64,000 nt of DNA from the NCBI GenBank assembly GCA_016858145.1, contig JAEHOE010000089.1, forward strand, positions 434,001-498,000. The letters run 5' to 3'. Below, piece by piece: positions 45,401-57,900 of the stretch (positions are counted from its first letter, which is position 1; each line of letters starts with the position of its first letter). Below the pieces are notes generated by a model. The model searched no databases and had not been told where the DNA came from. It worked only from the letters and a program-made list of their open reading frames with translations. Made by a program: the position numbers and the translations under genes. The DNA is from Edaphochlamys debaryana. Taxonomy: Eukaryota > Chlorophyta > Chlorophyceae > Chlamydomonadales.

Positions 45401-47366
45401 CTGCCAGCGGCTCCAGCAGGCCGTGGCGGCGGCGGCGGTACGAGCAGGAGCTGCAGTACGGCAGTGTCGTACTGTGCGGGTACAGGCAAGTGGAGGATCT
45501 GACTGCCTGCATCCAGGTGTGCCGTACAGTCCGCCACGAGCTCGCCCCGTCGCAGGAGCAGTAGCCTCAGGGTCAGGGGCGCTGAGCAGGACAGGCTCAG
45601 GGTCAGGGAGGACGGAGAGGACGGCGATCTGGAGGCCACGAGGGGCAGGGCGAGGGCCTCAGCGCTGCAGGAGAGGAGAGGGGCGACGGCGGCTGTCGGC
45701 CGCTCCTGCAGATCCTCCTCCCCCAGTGGTGCTGCTGGGAGTTGAAGGGCTGCCTTGTCGTACGCCGCCGGGGGCCACTGCTGCATCGCCCAGGGCGCCA
45801 CCGCCGGGGCATCCGGCAGCGTCGCCGCCACCGCCGCCTCCAACGCCGGCCCAAACGGCACCGGCCCCTGCGCCTCCTCCGCCATCGCCGCCGCCTTGCC
45901 ACCCTCCGCTGCCCGCTGCTCCTGCAGCTGCTGAGTCCACAGCGCCGCCGCCACCGCCTTCGCCTCCGCCGCCTCCAGGCCCGCCGCTGCCGCCAGCGCC
46001 GCCAGCTCCGGCTCCGCCAGCCGCCCTGCCGCCGCCGACTTCTCGTCTTCCGCCGCCTCCAGGCCCCTGCTCCAGGCGATCAGCTGCACGCACCCAGCCA
46101 CTGTCACTATGCCACCCGTGCGAGGGCAGCCGGGGGCCGGGCGGTAGGCCGCAAGCACCCCTCCAGCGCTGCCGCCGCCGACCGATACCGTGGAGGATGA
46201 GGGTGGAGGCGGGGAGGCGGGAGGGTCCTCGGCGGCGGCGGCGGGGAAGAGCAGGGGCGCGACGGCGGCGGTGAGGCGCGAGGCGTAGTCGGTGGGGTTC
46301 CCGGTGGGGTGATGGACCTGGGGAACGGGGAGGAGGGGTTGCGGGCGACGTGAAATTACGCAAGTAAGCAACGTGTGATGACAAGACAAGCAGCGAATAT
46401 CAGGCCTCCTCCAGGGAAATGAGACAGCGGCAGGTGCCGGCGCGGGCTCACCTTGACGCTGACGGCCCTGCAGGTGGTGAGGCCGCAGTAGCGCCGCAGC
46501 GGCACGGGCGGCAGCCGACCGGCCGCGACGGTGACGGAGGCGGCAGGGGGGGCAGAGGTCATCGGTGATGGAGGCCCCGCAGCCACCGCCGCCGCCGCCG
46601 CCGCCAGGAGCACTGGGGCGGTTTGTGAGGACTCCGATTGCGCTGAGGCACTCGAGGGGGGCGGTGGTGTGCCCGTGCCTCCGCTGAGAGCCGTCGGGCA
46701 GCGTTGGACCGGCGCCGTCGGGCCGCTGAGCGGCGGCGACGCCAGGGCTGCGGCGGCGTCGGCCGCCGCCAGCGGCGTCGGCGGCAGTGGGGGCTGGCGG
46801 GGGCAGAGCAGCTCCACGGTGGCGGCGCTGCTCTCGACAGAGGTGAACCCGCCGCCGCCGCCGCCGCCGCTGCGGATGGAGTCGGCGCCGCCGCCGTCGG
46901 GTTGGCGGCGGCGGGGCAGCGGCGCTGCGCTGCGGAAGGCCGAGAGAGTCGACACGGGGCTTCCAGGGCGCTCAGGAAGAGCCTCGCTCGACGCCGCAGC
47001 GGCGTCGGCGGCGGCGCTCTTGCCCGTCACCGCCTGGCCGCCGCTACCGCCGCTGACCCAGCAAGCTTCTTCCCTACCGCCAACAATGGGCGGCGGCGAG
47101 CGCGGGGAATGGGACTTTCGGGCCGTAACGCTCGCACTGGCGCCTGCTGCGGCGGCCGCTGCGGTCAGCGCGAGGGAGGGCCGCAACGCCGGGGGCCAGG
47201 GCGCAGGGGGCGCCGGTGGGTCGCCGGGCCGTTCCCCTCCAGTCAGACTCCGAGGCTGGTGCTGCGGGTGCGACGGCGGTGGCTGCGGCTCCTCCGGCTC
47301 TGACCGGGCCTTGCGCCGCCGCCGGAGGCCCTCCATCAGCGCCAGCCGCCATCGGGAGCCGCCCAT
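42409..47366 (-). CDS. Unrecognised large low-complexity multi-pass membrane protein (~1,357 aa)
   Basis: Minus-strand exons 47366-46452, 46317-44004, 43864-43731, 43494-43325, 43158-43104 and 42894-42409 join in phase. The first ~1,080 residues are Ala-, Gly-, Pro- and Ser-rich with islands of ordered sequence (for example LTLSLSCSAPLTLRLLLLRR and PVPAQYDTAVLQLLLVP). The C-terminal part has hydrophobic segments fit for membrane spanning: YTLLLGSRLVAGLVV, LWFVHVLLRLLFSLSAL, LALGFWALEAGTLLAVLAGA and LAATLLLAAAVGLALEL. A Gln/Arg minisatellite and acidic tail follow. No family is recognised. Exon phases agree across five junctions, which supports a real gene. Long open frames on the plus strand here are shadows of this exon. 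Confidence 0.65.
42633..42725 (-). repeat. 33-bp coding minisatellite, ~2.8 units
   Basis: The unit starting gcctctgccgctgccgctgc repeats at 42633, 42666 and 42699. Read on the minus strand it encodes QRQRQGQGQQR-type units in the tail of the membrane protein. Confidence 0.9.
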
Positions 47367-48366
47367 TATTGCTGTGAGGGCGCCGCGTGCGAGGGAGCGG
47401 CGCTGAGGTAGCGGGGGAGGGCCCGAGCGGCCTCGCGAGGGCAGGTCGCGGCTTGAGAAGGCGGCGCCGCGGCCTGCTGGGCCCCTGTATGCGGGGCGCT
47501 GTGGCTTTAGGCGCTAGGCTCCGTGGCTAGAGAGCTGGCTGGGGGCGTAGGGGTGCGGGGGCGCGTGCGGTGCGCGGGGTGGCGTCGGCTCGATTTGTAC
47601 TTTCGCACGAAGAAACGGGCGTTGCCAGGCGCGGCGCATTACCGATGGGCTACTCTATGGTTTGCAAGTGAAAATAATGAGCGCGACGCGAGGTTGGGGC
47701 AGCGGCTGGTGTTCGAGGCTGACGTCGATCGCGGTGTGAGCGTGCACGCTCCCCCGGTCCCGAGCGTCGAGCACGCCCCCGCCCCACCCGCACTGCAGAT
47801 AGAGTGCTTCTTCAAAGGGGCAATGTGGAAGAGCAGCGTTGTGCGAGCGGGGTGCCTTGGCAGCGAGCGTGCGGCTCCCCGGGTCCAGCGGGTGAGGGGG
47901 CCAGTAGTTGCTGAAGGGAGCGCTGGTGTGTGCGCCTGCCCTTCCCCCGCCCCCGCCGTCGGTCCCCGCTCGCTCCCTGCCGGCCCGCCAGCTGCATTCT
48001 GGTACCCGGGACAACTTGGCTAGCGCTCAGTGCTGCCTGCCCCGAAGGCCGGGCCGTGCGGTCCAGTCACAGCCAGCCCCTCCTCGCCCTCCCTCCTGGC
48101 CGCGGGGTGCCGCAGCTCCCTGCCCCGAGTCACACGTCCCTCCTCAACAGGAATGCTTCACTTGCTACATGTAATGGCCATTTGCAGTGCCCAGCCCTGT
48201 ATGTACTGTCCGTAAAAGCCTGGTTGAACGAGAGACCTCCCAGTTGGACGGCCTCAAGCACGCGCTCACGCAGCACAGCAGCTGCTTTCCCAGGCGACAC
48301 CACCTCAAGATCCGCAGATTTCGTTGGGGCGGCACCGGGCAGAGAGCACCGGTGACATACAAGCAA

Positions 48367-48432
48367 CTCCCTTTTACTCCCTGGAAGCGAGCAATTTTGT
48401 GAACTCCCATTTACTCCCTGGAAGTGAGCAAT
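48367..48432. repeat. 29-bp tandem duplication, period 37
   Basis: The blocks at 48367-48395 and 48404-48432, sharing tttactccctggaag and gagcaat, differ at two positions. They lie in the presumed condensin 3' region. Confidence 0.85.
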
Positions 48433-48727
48433 AGTCCCGCTGCACGTGCCGCCGCCAGCGCCCACATGCACCCCAGGCCGCGGAGCCTGCCGAGCGCCCA
48501 GCCACCATGAATCCCAACTACCCCCATGTGCGGCGACTCCCTGCTGGCAGCCTGCCTCAGTAGCGCCGACCTTCTGCACCGAGACAACGGAGGTCCTGCA
48601 CAGTCCTCCTGGTCTCCTTCCCAACGCCCCTCTCCGGCCCTGCCGTTAGCCAAAGCGAGCCCATCCTAGCGCCAGAGTGCCGGTCACATTGTCATTGTTT
48701 CCCAACGCGTGCCTTTGGCGGGCCTGT

Positions 48728-48760
48728 CCTAGCGCCGCAGAGCGCCCGGGTCGGGCTTGC
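48728..48760 (-). repeat. Displaced copy of the condensin stop-codon end
   Basis: This 33-bp block repeats 48946-48978 with about two mismatches. Read on the minus strand it encodes KPDPGALRR followed by TAG; the real end is KPDPDALRR followed by TAG. It lies 218 bp beyond the true stop. A weaker third copy begins near 48665. Confidence 0.85.
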
Positions 48761-48946
48761 AGGTTCATGGGATTCACCCAACCTAACCTCAGCTACAATC
48801 GTACCGAGCCACTGGGATCACTACCTCCCGTCAAGGCATTTGGCCCTCCTCTGGTCTCTCTCCTGTTTGCCTCGAAAATCCCAACCCTCAATCCCGGAAT
48901 CACGGAGCGTCCAGGCCTGCCCACCTGACGGTGGCTCGTCAGCCCC

Positions 48947-51900
48947 CTAGCGCCGCAGGGCGTCCGGGTCGGGCTTGATGCGGACGCCCACCACGGGGCC
49001 CAGCGGCCCCAGGGGCGCCGCCGCGGCCGCCTCGGGGTCGGGCTTCACCGCCCGGAAGCCCCCGAAGGCACCCCCGGCCCCGGCCCCGCCGCCAACCCCG
49101 CCAGCAGCGTTCTCGCCCTGCAGCCGAGACGGAGGCTGCGCCGCCGCCAGGGGCGTCTTGGCGAGGCCGCGGCCCCCGGCCCCGGGCGCGGGGGACCAGG
49201 CCATGCCGTCGGCGCCGGGCGTGCCCGCCGCGGCGGCGGCGGCGGCGAGGGCCGGCTGGCGGCGGCGGTTGAAGGCGGAGCCGGACCAGGACGGGCTGCC
49301 GCCGCCGCCGCCGGCGGGTGCGGGCGTTATGGCCATGGGCGTGCCCTCGGCCATGGGCGCGGGGCCGCCGTCGCCGTCGGCGAGGTGAGCGCGGCGGGTG
49401 CGGCCGGGGGCGGGCGTGACGGCGCCGTCGTCTGCCTCGGCCCCCGCCTCCTCGGCTGCCTCGTCTACGTCCATGCCCTCCGCCTCCTCCTCCTCCTGGC
49501 CCTCGCCCTCCTCCGCAGCATCCTCAAACTCGTCCTCCTCCTCGCCGTCAGCCTCCTCTTCCTCTTCCTCGCCCGCCCCGCGCGCCTCCACGGCGGCCCG
49601 CCGCCGGCCGCGGGGCGGTGCCGCCACCTCCTCCTCGTCGTCCGCCCCCGCCGCGGCGGGGCCCGGGCCTGCGGCGGAGCCCCCGGCCGTTGACACCTCC
49701 TCGCGGCAGTCCCGGAAGGACTCGGAGGCGTCGGCGGCCTCCGAAGCCGCCGGCCCCACGTCGCCGTCCTCCTCCTCCTCCCCCTCCTCCTCCTCGCCCT
49801 GCTGCACACCTTGCTGTTGATGCTGGGGCGATGGGTCCAGCGCGGCGCTGCCCTCCGCCTCCTCCTCCGCCTCCTCCTCCACCGCGTCCGCCATCTCCTC
49901 CTCCTCCTCGCCCTCCACAGCCTCGCCGTCCTGCTCCATCCCCTCCGCACCCGCCCCGCCCCGCGCCGCCTCCGAAGCCGCGGGTGCCGCCTGCGCCTGC
50001 TGCTCTGCCGCCGCCCGGGCCTCGGCCTCGGCCGCCTCCGCTGCTGCCGCCGCCAGTGCTGCCGCCGCCTTGGCCGCCGCCTCCGCCCGCTGGCGCTGCT
50101 CGTCCGCCAGGCTGGCGTGCGCGTCGTCCAGGTCCTTCTCGTACGTGCCGACGTCCTGGGGAGGCCATGAGAGAGAAGAAGAGGGGAGGAGCGGAAGTTG
50201 GGGAGTGGCGCACAAGTTAAGGAGTAGAAGGGGGTCGATGGGGGGAGGGGGTAGTCGCAAGCAGGCCCTTCTCGTAGGTGCCCACGACCTGGGGAGGCGA
50301 AACAGGGGAAAGGGGAGGGGAGGGGGTGGTGAAGGATGCCATCCGCATGCGAGTACTTCTCGTGGGTACCTTCGTCCTGTGCGGGCCACGACAGGGAGGA
50401 GGAGGGGAGGGAGGGAGCCAGGAGGGGGTGGAGGGGTGCAATCGCATGGGAGCTCCGGGATGTCCGGTCATGCGCCCGAGTGCCCCAGAACAGAGCCAGT
50501 ACCAGCACTACCAGCCAGTACCAGCACTAGAGGACGCCCCAAGACGCACTGCCTTGAGCTCGGCGGAGCGGTTGCCCTTGCGCCCGTGCGCCGCCAGCCC
50601 CTGGGGACGTGGGGCAAGCGCATGGGAGGGACAGGTCGGGTACGCATACAGCCACTGCAAGTCTCCTAACCCCCACTCTTTCACCGTCTACACGCCAGGT
50701 TGCTCTTCCTCTCTGTAGCGCCAAACCCCAGCCGTGAGCATAGAAGGCGGGCGCCTTGAAAGGGCGGGGCTATTCCTGCCCCTACACCCCGTCAGGCACC
50801 CCCCTGTCTCTGCCCTCCCCGAGTCTCTTACCCCAAGGTGCCCTGTCCCGAAACTAGTTTCAGTTGCAGCCCCAGCCCGGCCCCAGCCCCTGTCCGTGTC
50901 CACCCCCAGCCCCACCCCAGCAGCGCCCACCTTGAATTTGAGGTACACCCCCTCGTCGCCCAGCGCGTGCTTGTAGTGCCTGCACGGATGGGGAGGGGCG
51001 TGGGGAGTGATGAGGACTAGCGTCTCCAGCAAGCCCCTCGACTCTGTTTACCCCACCCCTTGACCTCCGTACCTGCCTGCTTCCCCCATGTGATCCCGTC
51101 ATCAAGCCTTCCCACTCCTTCCTCTCTCCCCCTTGGGTCCCTCACCGACCCCACCCCACTTGATGCCCTGGCACTTGTTGGTAGGACCACTCCTCCCCTG
51201 CCGCCCTCTTCGCCCCTATCACCCCCTCACTTGAGGCGCTTGATGATGTGCCCCATGCCCTTCTCGCTGAAGTCCAGCAGGCACAGGCACTCGGCCAGGC
51301 AGCGCCACTCACGCACCGCCGCCTCGTGGCCCGCGGCAGTCCAGGCCGCGGCGGGCTGCAGGGAGGTGGGGGTGGGGTGCAGTGGAGGGATGAGCGAGAC
51401 ATGTCATGTGTTGGGGGTAGGTGCTCGGCTGGCCGAGAGACAGGAAAACAAAAAGTACGGAGTACGAAGCAGGTGCGGAAGCAGGCGCCCTGCCACTGGC
51501 CCTGCCCCGACACCTGCCTGCGCCTGGGCCTGGGTCTGGGCCTGGCTCGCTGCCGGCTGCGTGGCCGCGGTCTGCGCCGTCATGGCCGAGGCCGTTGGGC
51601 CCGCCAACGTGGCCGCCTGCGTTGCCGAGGCCGAGGCCGCCGCCGCCGCGGCTCCGGCGTCGGCGGCTCCAGCGGCCCCGGTGGCGGCCGAGGAGGGCTC
51701 CGGCTCGGGCTGGGGCAGGGGCGGCGGCGGCACGTAGGGCCCCTCGCACACCACGTTGGCGAACCGCTCGCACAGGCGCTCCTTGAGCGGGTCGGCCAGC
51801 TTGTCGGACTTGATGTAGCCCAGCAGGCGCTGGGGGGGAAGGGGGGGGGGTTAGGGGGGGATGGGGGGGACGGGGACAGACCAAAGGGCTAAGCAGAGGG

Positions 51901-54900
51901 CAGGAAGGCAAAGGACTGAATCTCCGAGAGCGTGGCGGCTGATGGGGGAAAGGGTCAGGGGACCGAAAGGGAAATTGTGAGAGGGTCGCATGCGACTGCG
52001 CAGTTTGTGCATTGCCCTACAGGCGCTGAGGTGTCTTCTCCTGACCTGGGCGCGGCCTTCACCCGGGGTGGTGGTGGTGCGACCTGCTCGTCCCTCGCAC
52101 TTCCTCCCAAAGCCCTCCTCTCTCCTTCCTTTTCCCTCGCCCCAACCCCCCACCTGCATCATCTCCTTGAAGTCCTGCTCCGCCATGGGCTGCTGCCCGG
52201 GGCCGCAGGGGCGCGTGGCGCTGGAAATGATCTCGGGCAGGTACTGGTAGACCTTGTTGGCGCCGCCCTTGGACTGAGGGGTTAGGCGTTTGGGGTGGGC
52301 AGCTTAGGTAACGGGAGGAAATGAAGGAAAAGGGAAACTTTGGGCGAAAGCACACAGGTCTTCTGCGGAGCCACGCTGGTTGCCTCAAGCCGCTCTGACA
52401 CCCATGCCTGGCCCATCCATCAACACCCCATGCGCCGAGCCCGCCGCACCCATTCGTCCATCCACGGCCGCAAGACTGCATGACTCACCTTCTTGGCCAG
52501 GGAGTTGAAGAGGCACACCGCCAGCTCCCGCACCGGCTGGCTGCGCGCCACCAGGCACCGCGCCACGTGGCCCATGTGGCCCTTGGGCTTCGTCATGTCC
52601 GACAGAATCAGGTGCGACAGCACGCGCAGGCACGTGATGCGCACGGCTGCACGGCAAGCCACGGGTGAGAAAAAGAGGGCACGTTCAGCCTATCTTACTA
52701 CAGGTAGGGTCTCGCCCAGCCCATTTAGTCCCCGCAAGCGAGGCCCCTGAGCCCTGCAGAGCCCCCCAACAAACCCCACATTCATTCGCCCCATCGACAG
52801 CCGCCCCAGGCCCAGTGCCATGCCCCCTCTCCCTTCCTCCCTCCCCCTCTGCTCACCCTCGTCCTCGTCCTGCAGGCACTCGAACATGCGCTCCGTCCAG
52901 GGCTCCAGCGTGTTGGGGTGGCGGCGGCCCAGGTCCCCCAGCGCCACCAGCAGGTCGCAGCGGGTGGGGGCGGGCAGGCGCACGGCACTGCATTAGGGGG
53001 CAGCAGGGAGGGTGAGTAGGCAGGAAGGGGGGATTGGGATGAGGAGTGAGGACGGGGCGGTGGGAGGAAGGAGGAGAGCGGCGCAAGTGAGGGACGCCGT
53101 CGCGTGTCAGGGCCAATGCCAGCCAGCAGCAATCAATCAGTCAAGCTGAGGCTGAGGAGGCCCGGGCCTCGTCTCCCGCCACCTAATCCAGCACCCAAAC
53201 GGTGTCCATCAGAAGACGAGCGTCCCCTGGGCGGCTTGGGCTCACCCGCTGGCCGTGAGGCGGGTGAAGAAGACGGGGCAGTTGGCCTCGCAGTAGCCCA
53301 CATCCAGGGCCATGAGCTTGGTCAGCGCGCCCAGGGCCGCAGCGCCCAGGCTGCCGTACTGCGGGCCGAGCAGATCTGGCGTACGGCAGATGCCCGAGAT
53401 CAGCTGCCCCCACACGCCCACCAGGCTGCTGCCGAAGCTGATCTCTGCCTCCAGCTCGTCCTGCCACGCGTCCAGCTGGGCCTCCTGTGGGGTGGGAGGG
53501 GGGTGTGTGGAGGGTGGAGGGGAGTGAGGGGGGTGGAGGGGAAGGGGGATGTGGCAGGTCACGCATCAGAGTTTCTGTCATTGAGGGGTGGGGGTGGGTA
53601 TGTGAGCGCGATGGAGGTGCAGACGCTGGCCAGCAGCCGCCTCCTGCCGCCCAAGACTTTCCCCATTCCCCGTCTCCGCCGCCTTGCCTTGGCCTGGCTG
53701 GTCCCCAGCTGGGAGCTCAGGTCGTCGGCTCCCGCCGCCGCCGCCGCCCGCTCCGCCGCGGTGCGCTCGGCGCGGACGCGCTTGGCCAGGGCGTCCACCA
53801 GCACCTGTTGGAGGGGGGAGAGGGGAGGAAGGGAGAAATGAAGGTGGGGCGTGCGGAGCGACATGCAGACCCTCACTTGCCTTGTGTCTCGTTCGTCTCC
53901 TGCATGCCAGGGCCGCATCCAGATGCCCCCCGCTGTCGCCCCCCTGCGCGGCTCCAACCTCTTGACCTGCACTCCATCCCCCGCCCAGTAATGCCGCCTT
54001 CGCCCAACACCACCTCCCGCCTCACCAGCTGCTGTGTGGCCACGCACCCCACCAGGAACACCGCCCGGCTCAGCTGCTCCGCGGGGCACCCCAGCCGCGG
54101 CGCCGCCGCCGCGCCGCCGCCCGCAGTCGCCGTCGCGGCCCCGCCCATGGTGGCAGTCGCAGCCAGGCCCCCCTGGCTGTGCCCCGTGCGCCCCGCCTGG
54201 CTGCCCCCAGCCGCGCCCCCGAACGAGCCCGGGCCCTGGCCCGCAGCTGAAGCCCCCAGGGCCTCCCGGGCGAGGGTGTGGAGCAGGGGCTCGAGCAGGG
54301 TGTGGGGGCGGGGGTGGACCTGGTAGAGGGCGCCCAAGGCCGCGCGGGCGGCGGCGGGCCAGCCGGCGGGCGGCAGGTGGGCGGAGAGGAGCACGGAGAG
54401 GAGCTTCGTGAGGGCGGCGGTGAGGGCCCCGGCGGCTGAGGGCGGCAGGGCCGGGGCTACGTCGCCCAGGGCCGTGGCCAGGGTGCGGACCAGCACGGGG
54501 TCCTGCGGGCGGAGGATACACAAGGATGGGGATAGGCACGTGGCAATGCAACGACCACAGGTGGAGCCTGGGCGAGGCGGTAAGACGACAGATGCGAAAC
54601 CCCGGTAAGGGCCCTTCCAGCGGGCAAGGTGATTGCCCCTGGTGCAAGTTTCGACGCTTCCACCGGTGACGCAAGCGCCCAGGAATGACCCCACTGCCGA
54701 CCCACAACACCCCCTTGCTCGCCTTGAGCACCGTGTGGCTGCTGCCCAGGCACTCAGCCAGCAGCTGCAGGCCCGCGCCGGCCCCGGCCGCGCCCCGGCC
54801 AGGCCCCGCCAGCGCCTGGGCGGGGGCGTGGCGCGCCACCATGCCCACCAGCGTGGCGTAGCGCTGGGCAGTGAGCAGGGCCTGGGAGGGGGGGGGGTAG

Positions 54901-57900
54901 CGGGCGGGAATGGGGGCGTGGTGTTGGTAGCTGCATTGTGTTTGGTCGTGTCGTGTCGTAGCGCTGGGCAATGTGCAGGGCCTGGGGGGCGGGGCACCAG
55001 GGAGAATGCGGGGTGAGTGGGGTGATCACCAGGGATGAAGAGGGGTGGGGAGGACCACCAGGGAAAAAGAGGGTGACGGGCGGCCATCAGGGAGGGTTGT
55101 GCAGGTGGAGGACTGCGTGGCGTAGCGCTGGGCGGCCAACAGGGGCTGGTGGTGCGAGTAGGGCGGTACAGGGAGGGGGGGGATGTGGTGAGAGGGAGGA
55201 CGGGGTCATGGGCGGTCAGGTAAACAGTTGGAGCGTGGGGTAGGGTAGCGTGCTGCGCAGAGTTGCGATCGGCGAACGGAACAACGGGTGAGAAGCAGCG
55301 ACGGTGTCAGGCGCAGCAGTCAGCAGGGATTGGAAGAGTTGAAGATGCCAAGGCTCGCCAATAGTCAAGGCAAGGCTGGCGAGGCAAGAGGGCTGAGACC
55401 GCCCGCCCCCTCACCGGGCGGCTCTCCTCGGGTCCAGAATCGCACAGCAGGACGGCCTTCAGAATGGCGTCCTTCAGGTGGCTGCGCGGGGGGAGTACGG
55501 AGGGCTGGGACAGCAGATAACGGGACTCGGACCGGAAGTTGACTGCAACCGCACGGGTGCCCAAGCTGTGTAGGCCTTCTCATGCCCGCATCCGGGCCCC
55601 ACCTCAGCAGGCGGGCGGTCAGGTTGGCCCCCAGCAGCGGAGGCTCGCCCGACTTGATGCCGCGGTGCAGCGCCAGCCGCATCAGCTCGTCCAGCGCCTG
55701 CCGTTGGGACGAGCACCGTTGGGACGAATATCAACCGCCACGTGGCAAGAGAAGTACCGAGCACCGGCTGCTGCCCTGCGCATACCCCTCCCCCCCTATT
55801 CGTCGCAAGGCCCTCTCTTGCCGCCCTTTCCCTCCTGCCTATCCCTGCTGTACCCTCCTCCCTACGCTTCGCACAGCCCTCCCCCTCCCTCGCCTGCAGG
55901 TCGCACAGGCGCAGGTCGTGCACCATGGCCAGAAGCCGCTCCTCCATGCAGCGCAGCTCGGCGGCGGGCGAGGCTGCGGGCCAGGGGGGGGGGGCGGGGG
56001 GTAGGTAGGAGGGGGGAGAAGAGGGGAAGGGGGCCGGGAGGGAGGTGGCGGGAGGGAGGGACAGGGTAATGACAGGAGGCGGCAGAGCACCTGCGTCGGG
56101 CAGAGCACGGGTGGATGAGGGTTGGGGCGGCGGTCAGCCGCAGGGTGGTGCAGGGAGGCAGGCGCCGGCCAACAGGGGTAAGGGTAGAAGGTATGTGGAG
56201 CCGTCTGCACTGGTCTGCACGCACCGGCGGGGCCGTCCGTGGGCTGCAGGGCGTTGTAGAAGGCGTGCAGCACGTGGCCCTGGACCTGCAGGGGGGCAGG
56301 GGAGGGGGCAAGGGGAAGCACGCTTGGTTTCAAGAGGCGGTCCCTCAAGTTTGTAGACAGCTTTTCCAGGGCTGCAGGGGTGCAGGGGCGGGCAGGGTGA
56401 GGGGCGTGGGTGGCGGCCAGGAATGGACGAGGCTCCAAATGTCGGCTAATGGCGGTCAGCTTCGGGCTGACAGTCCGCCAGCCTCTGGCAGACCGCACCG
56501 GCCCCCTGCGCACTCCCTTACGTTCTCTTCCTTGGCGAACACCATGTGCCACACGCGCCGCTGAGCGTCCTCGCTGCCGGCGAGCTCCCTCTGCGCAGGC
56601 GGGCGACAAGCGAGGGGACGTGCGGGCAGATAAGGGCCTGTGCTGCACAGCCGGTGTACCACTCGCTGTCCCATCCCATGGCCCACGCCAACATTTACCC
56701 TGTCGGCGCCGCGCCCTACTCCCTTCCCTCTGACCCGCCTCCCTTGTGCCCCCCTCCTCACCAAGCGGCACAGCGTGAGCAGCTTGCTGGCCTGCATGGC
56801 CACCGGTGCGCTCTCGGACTGCAGCAGCGCCTCCACCTCGGGCAGGCTGGCGCGGAGCAGCTGGATCACCTCCAGGTTCACCTGGGGGCGGGCGTAGGAA
56901 GGAGGAAGGCGTCTTGGCAGAAGGATCTTGGGCGCATTGATTGTGCACTGTCTCTCTGCTGCTGGACAGCTGGAGGGGCATAACAATGTGCGGGCAGGAG
57001 CGCCGCAGTCGGGCGGAAACCTCTGTCAAACCGTACCTTGGCGGTCGCCACGACCATGCGGACTTGGGAGTAGGTCATGCCGCTGAGCGGGTCGGCCTCG
57101 CCGCCAGCAGCGGGGCCTGGGGTGGGTTGGCGCAGCGAAACGCGCTTCGTCGCGTGTGGGTGGAGAGCTGCCCGTGTAAGCCGGGAAAGCCTAGGCGCGG
57201 TGACCAGCCGGCCAGCCCTAGACACGGATACGGTAGCGTGTGGGTGTGACGGCGTGAGGCCCGCGCGGTCCTCAACGGAGGCCCGCGGTCCGCAAACGAA
57301 GACCGCTGCCGAGTGTGGCCAAGTGTGGGCCACGGCCTCACCACCCCCATACCTGGCGCCTCCTCCATCTGGGTCGGCATGATGGTGCCGGGCACCACCC
57401 CCGCCTCCGCGCCCTCGCCCTCCCCCTCGGCCTGGCCTGCGGCGGCCGGCTGGGTGCCGCCGCCGCCTGCCTCCCCGCCCTCGGTCTCCCAGCGGAGCTG
57501 CTCCTGCTCCTCCCCCTCGGCCTGCACGTCGGGCGTCATAGTCTGCAGAGGGAGGGGACCGGCACGGAGGGAGGCGAGCGGGGGGATTGGTGGATAAGAG
57601 GTGCAGAGCTGCTCCTGCGCCAGGCCCAGACGAGGCGGAGCGCAACGACATTCATGTTACGGAGACTAAGGATACGAAGGAACGGTGAAGTACGTTGCTA
57701 GTCCGCATCGGCTGGGAGTGCCATCCGCTTCCCCGCCCTCTTTGCCACTCGCACACTCATCCGGGTTGCCGATCCATCCCATACTCCGCACCCGTGAAAT
57801 AGCCCCCATCCCCCATCCACCTTGAGCTTCTCCTCGCCGCGCGCAATCATGCGATTCAGGTTGGCCTCCGGGCAGCCCCTCATGGCGGGCAGGCAGGCCT

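Larger units (their letters stand above)
47367..48946. other. Intergenic region between two minus-strand genes
   Basis: It should hold the condensin 3' UTR and the promoter of the 47366 gene. No coding feature is supported. It contains the two repeats listed below. I found no reverse-strand TGTAA close to the condensin stop. Confidence 0.55.

Noticed and set aside
44591..46274. Two plus-strand open frames of about 300 codons
   Set aside because: Shadows of the minus-strand exon 46317-44004, which is open throughout and fits its neighbours in phase.
48360..48440. CRISPR-like repeats
   Set aside because: Only two copies of a tandem unit, with an 8-base gap, in a eukaryotic intergenic region. 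No CRISPR array is present anywhere in the window.
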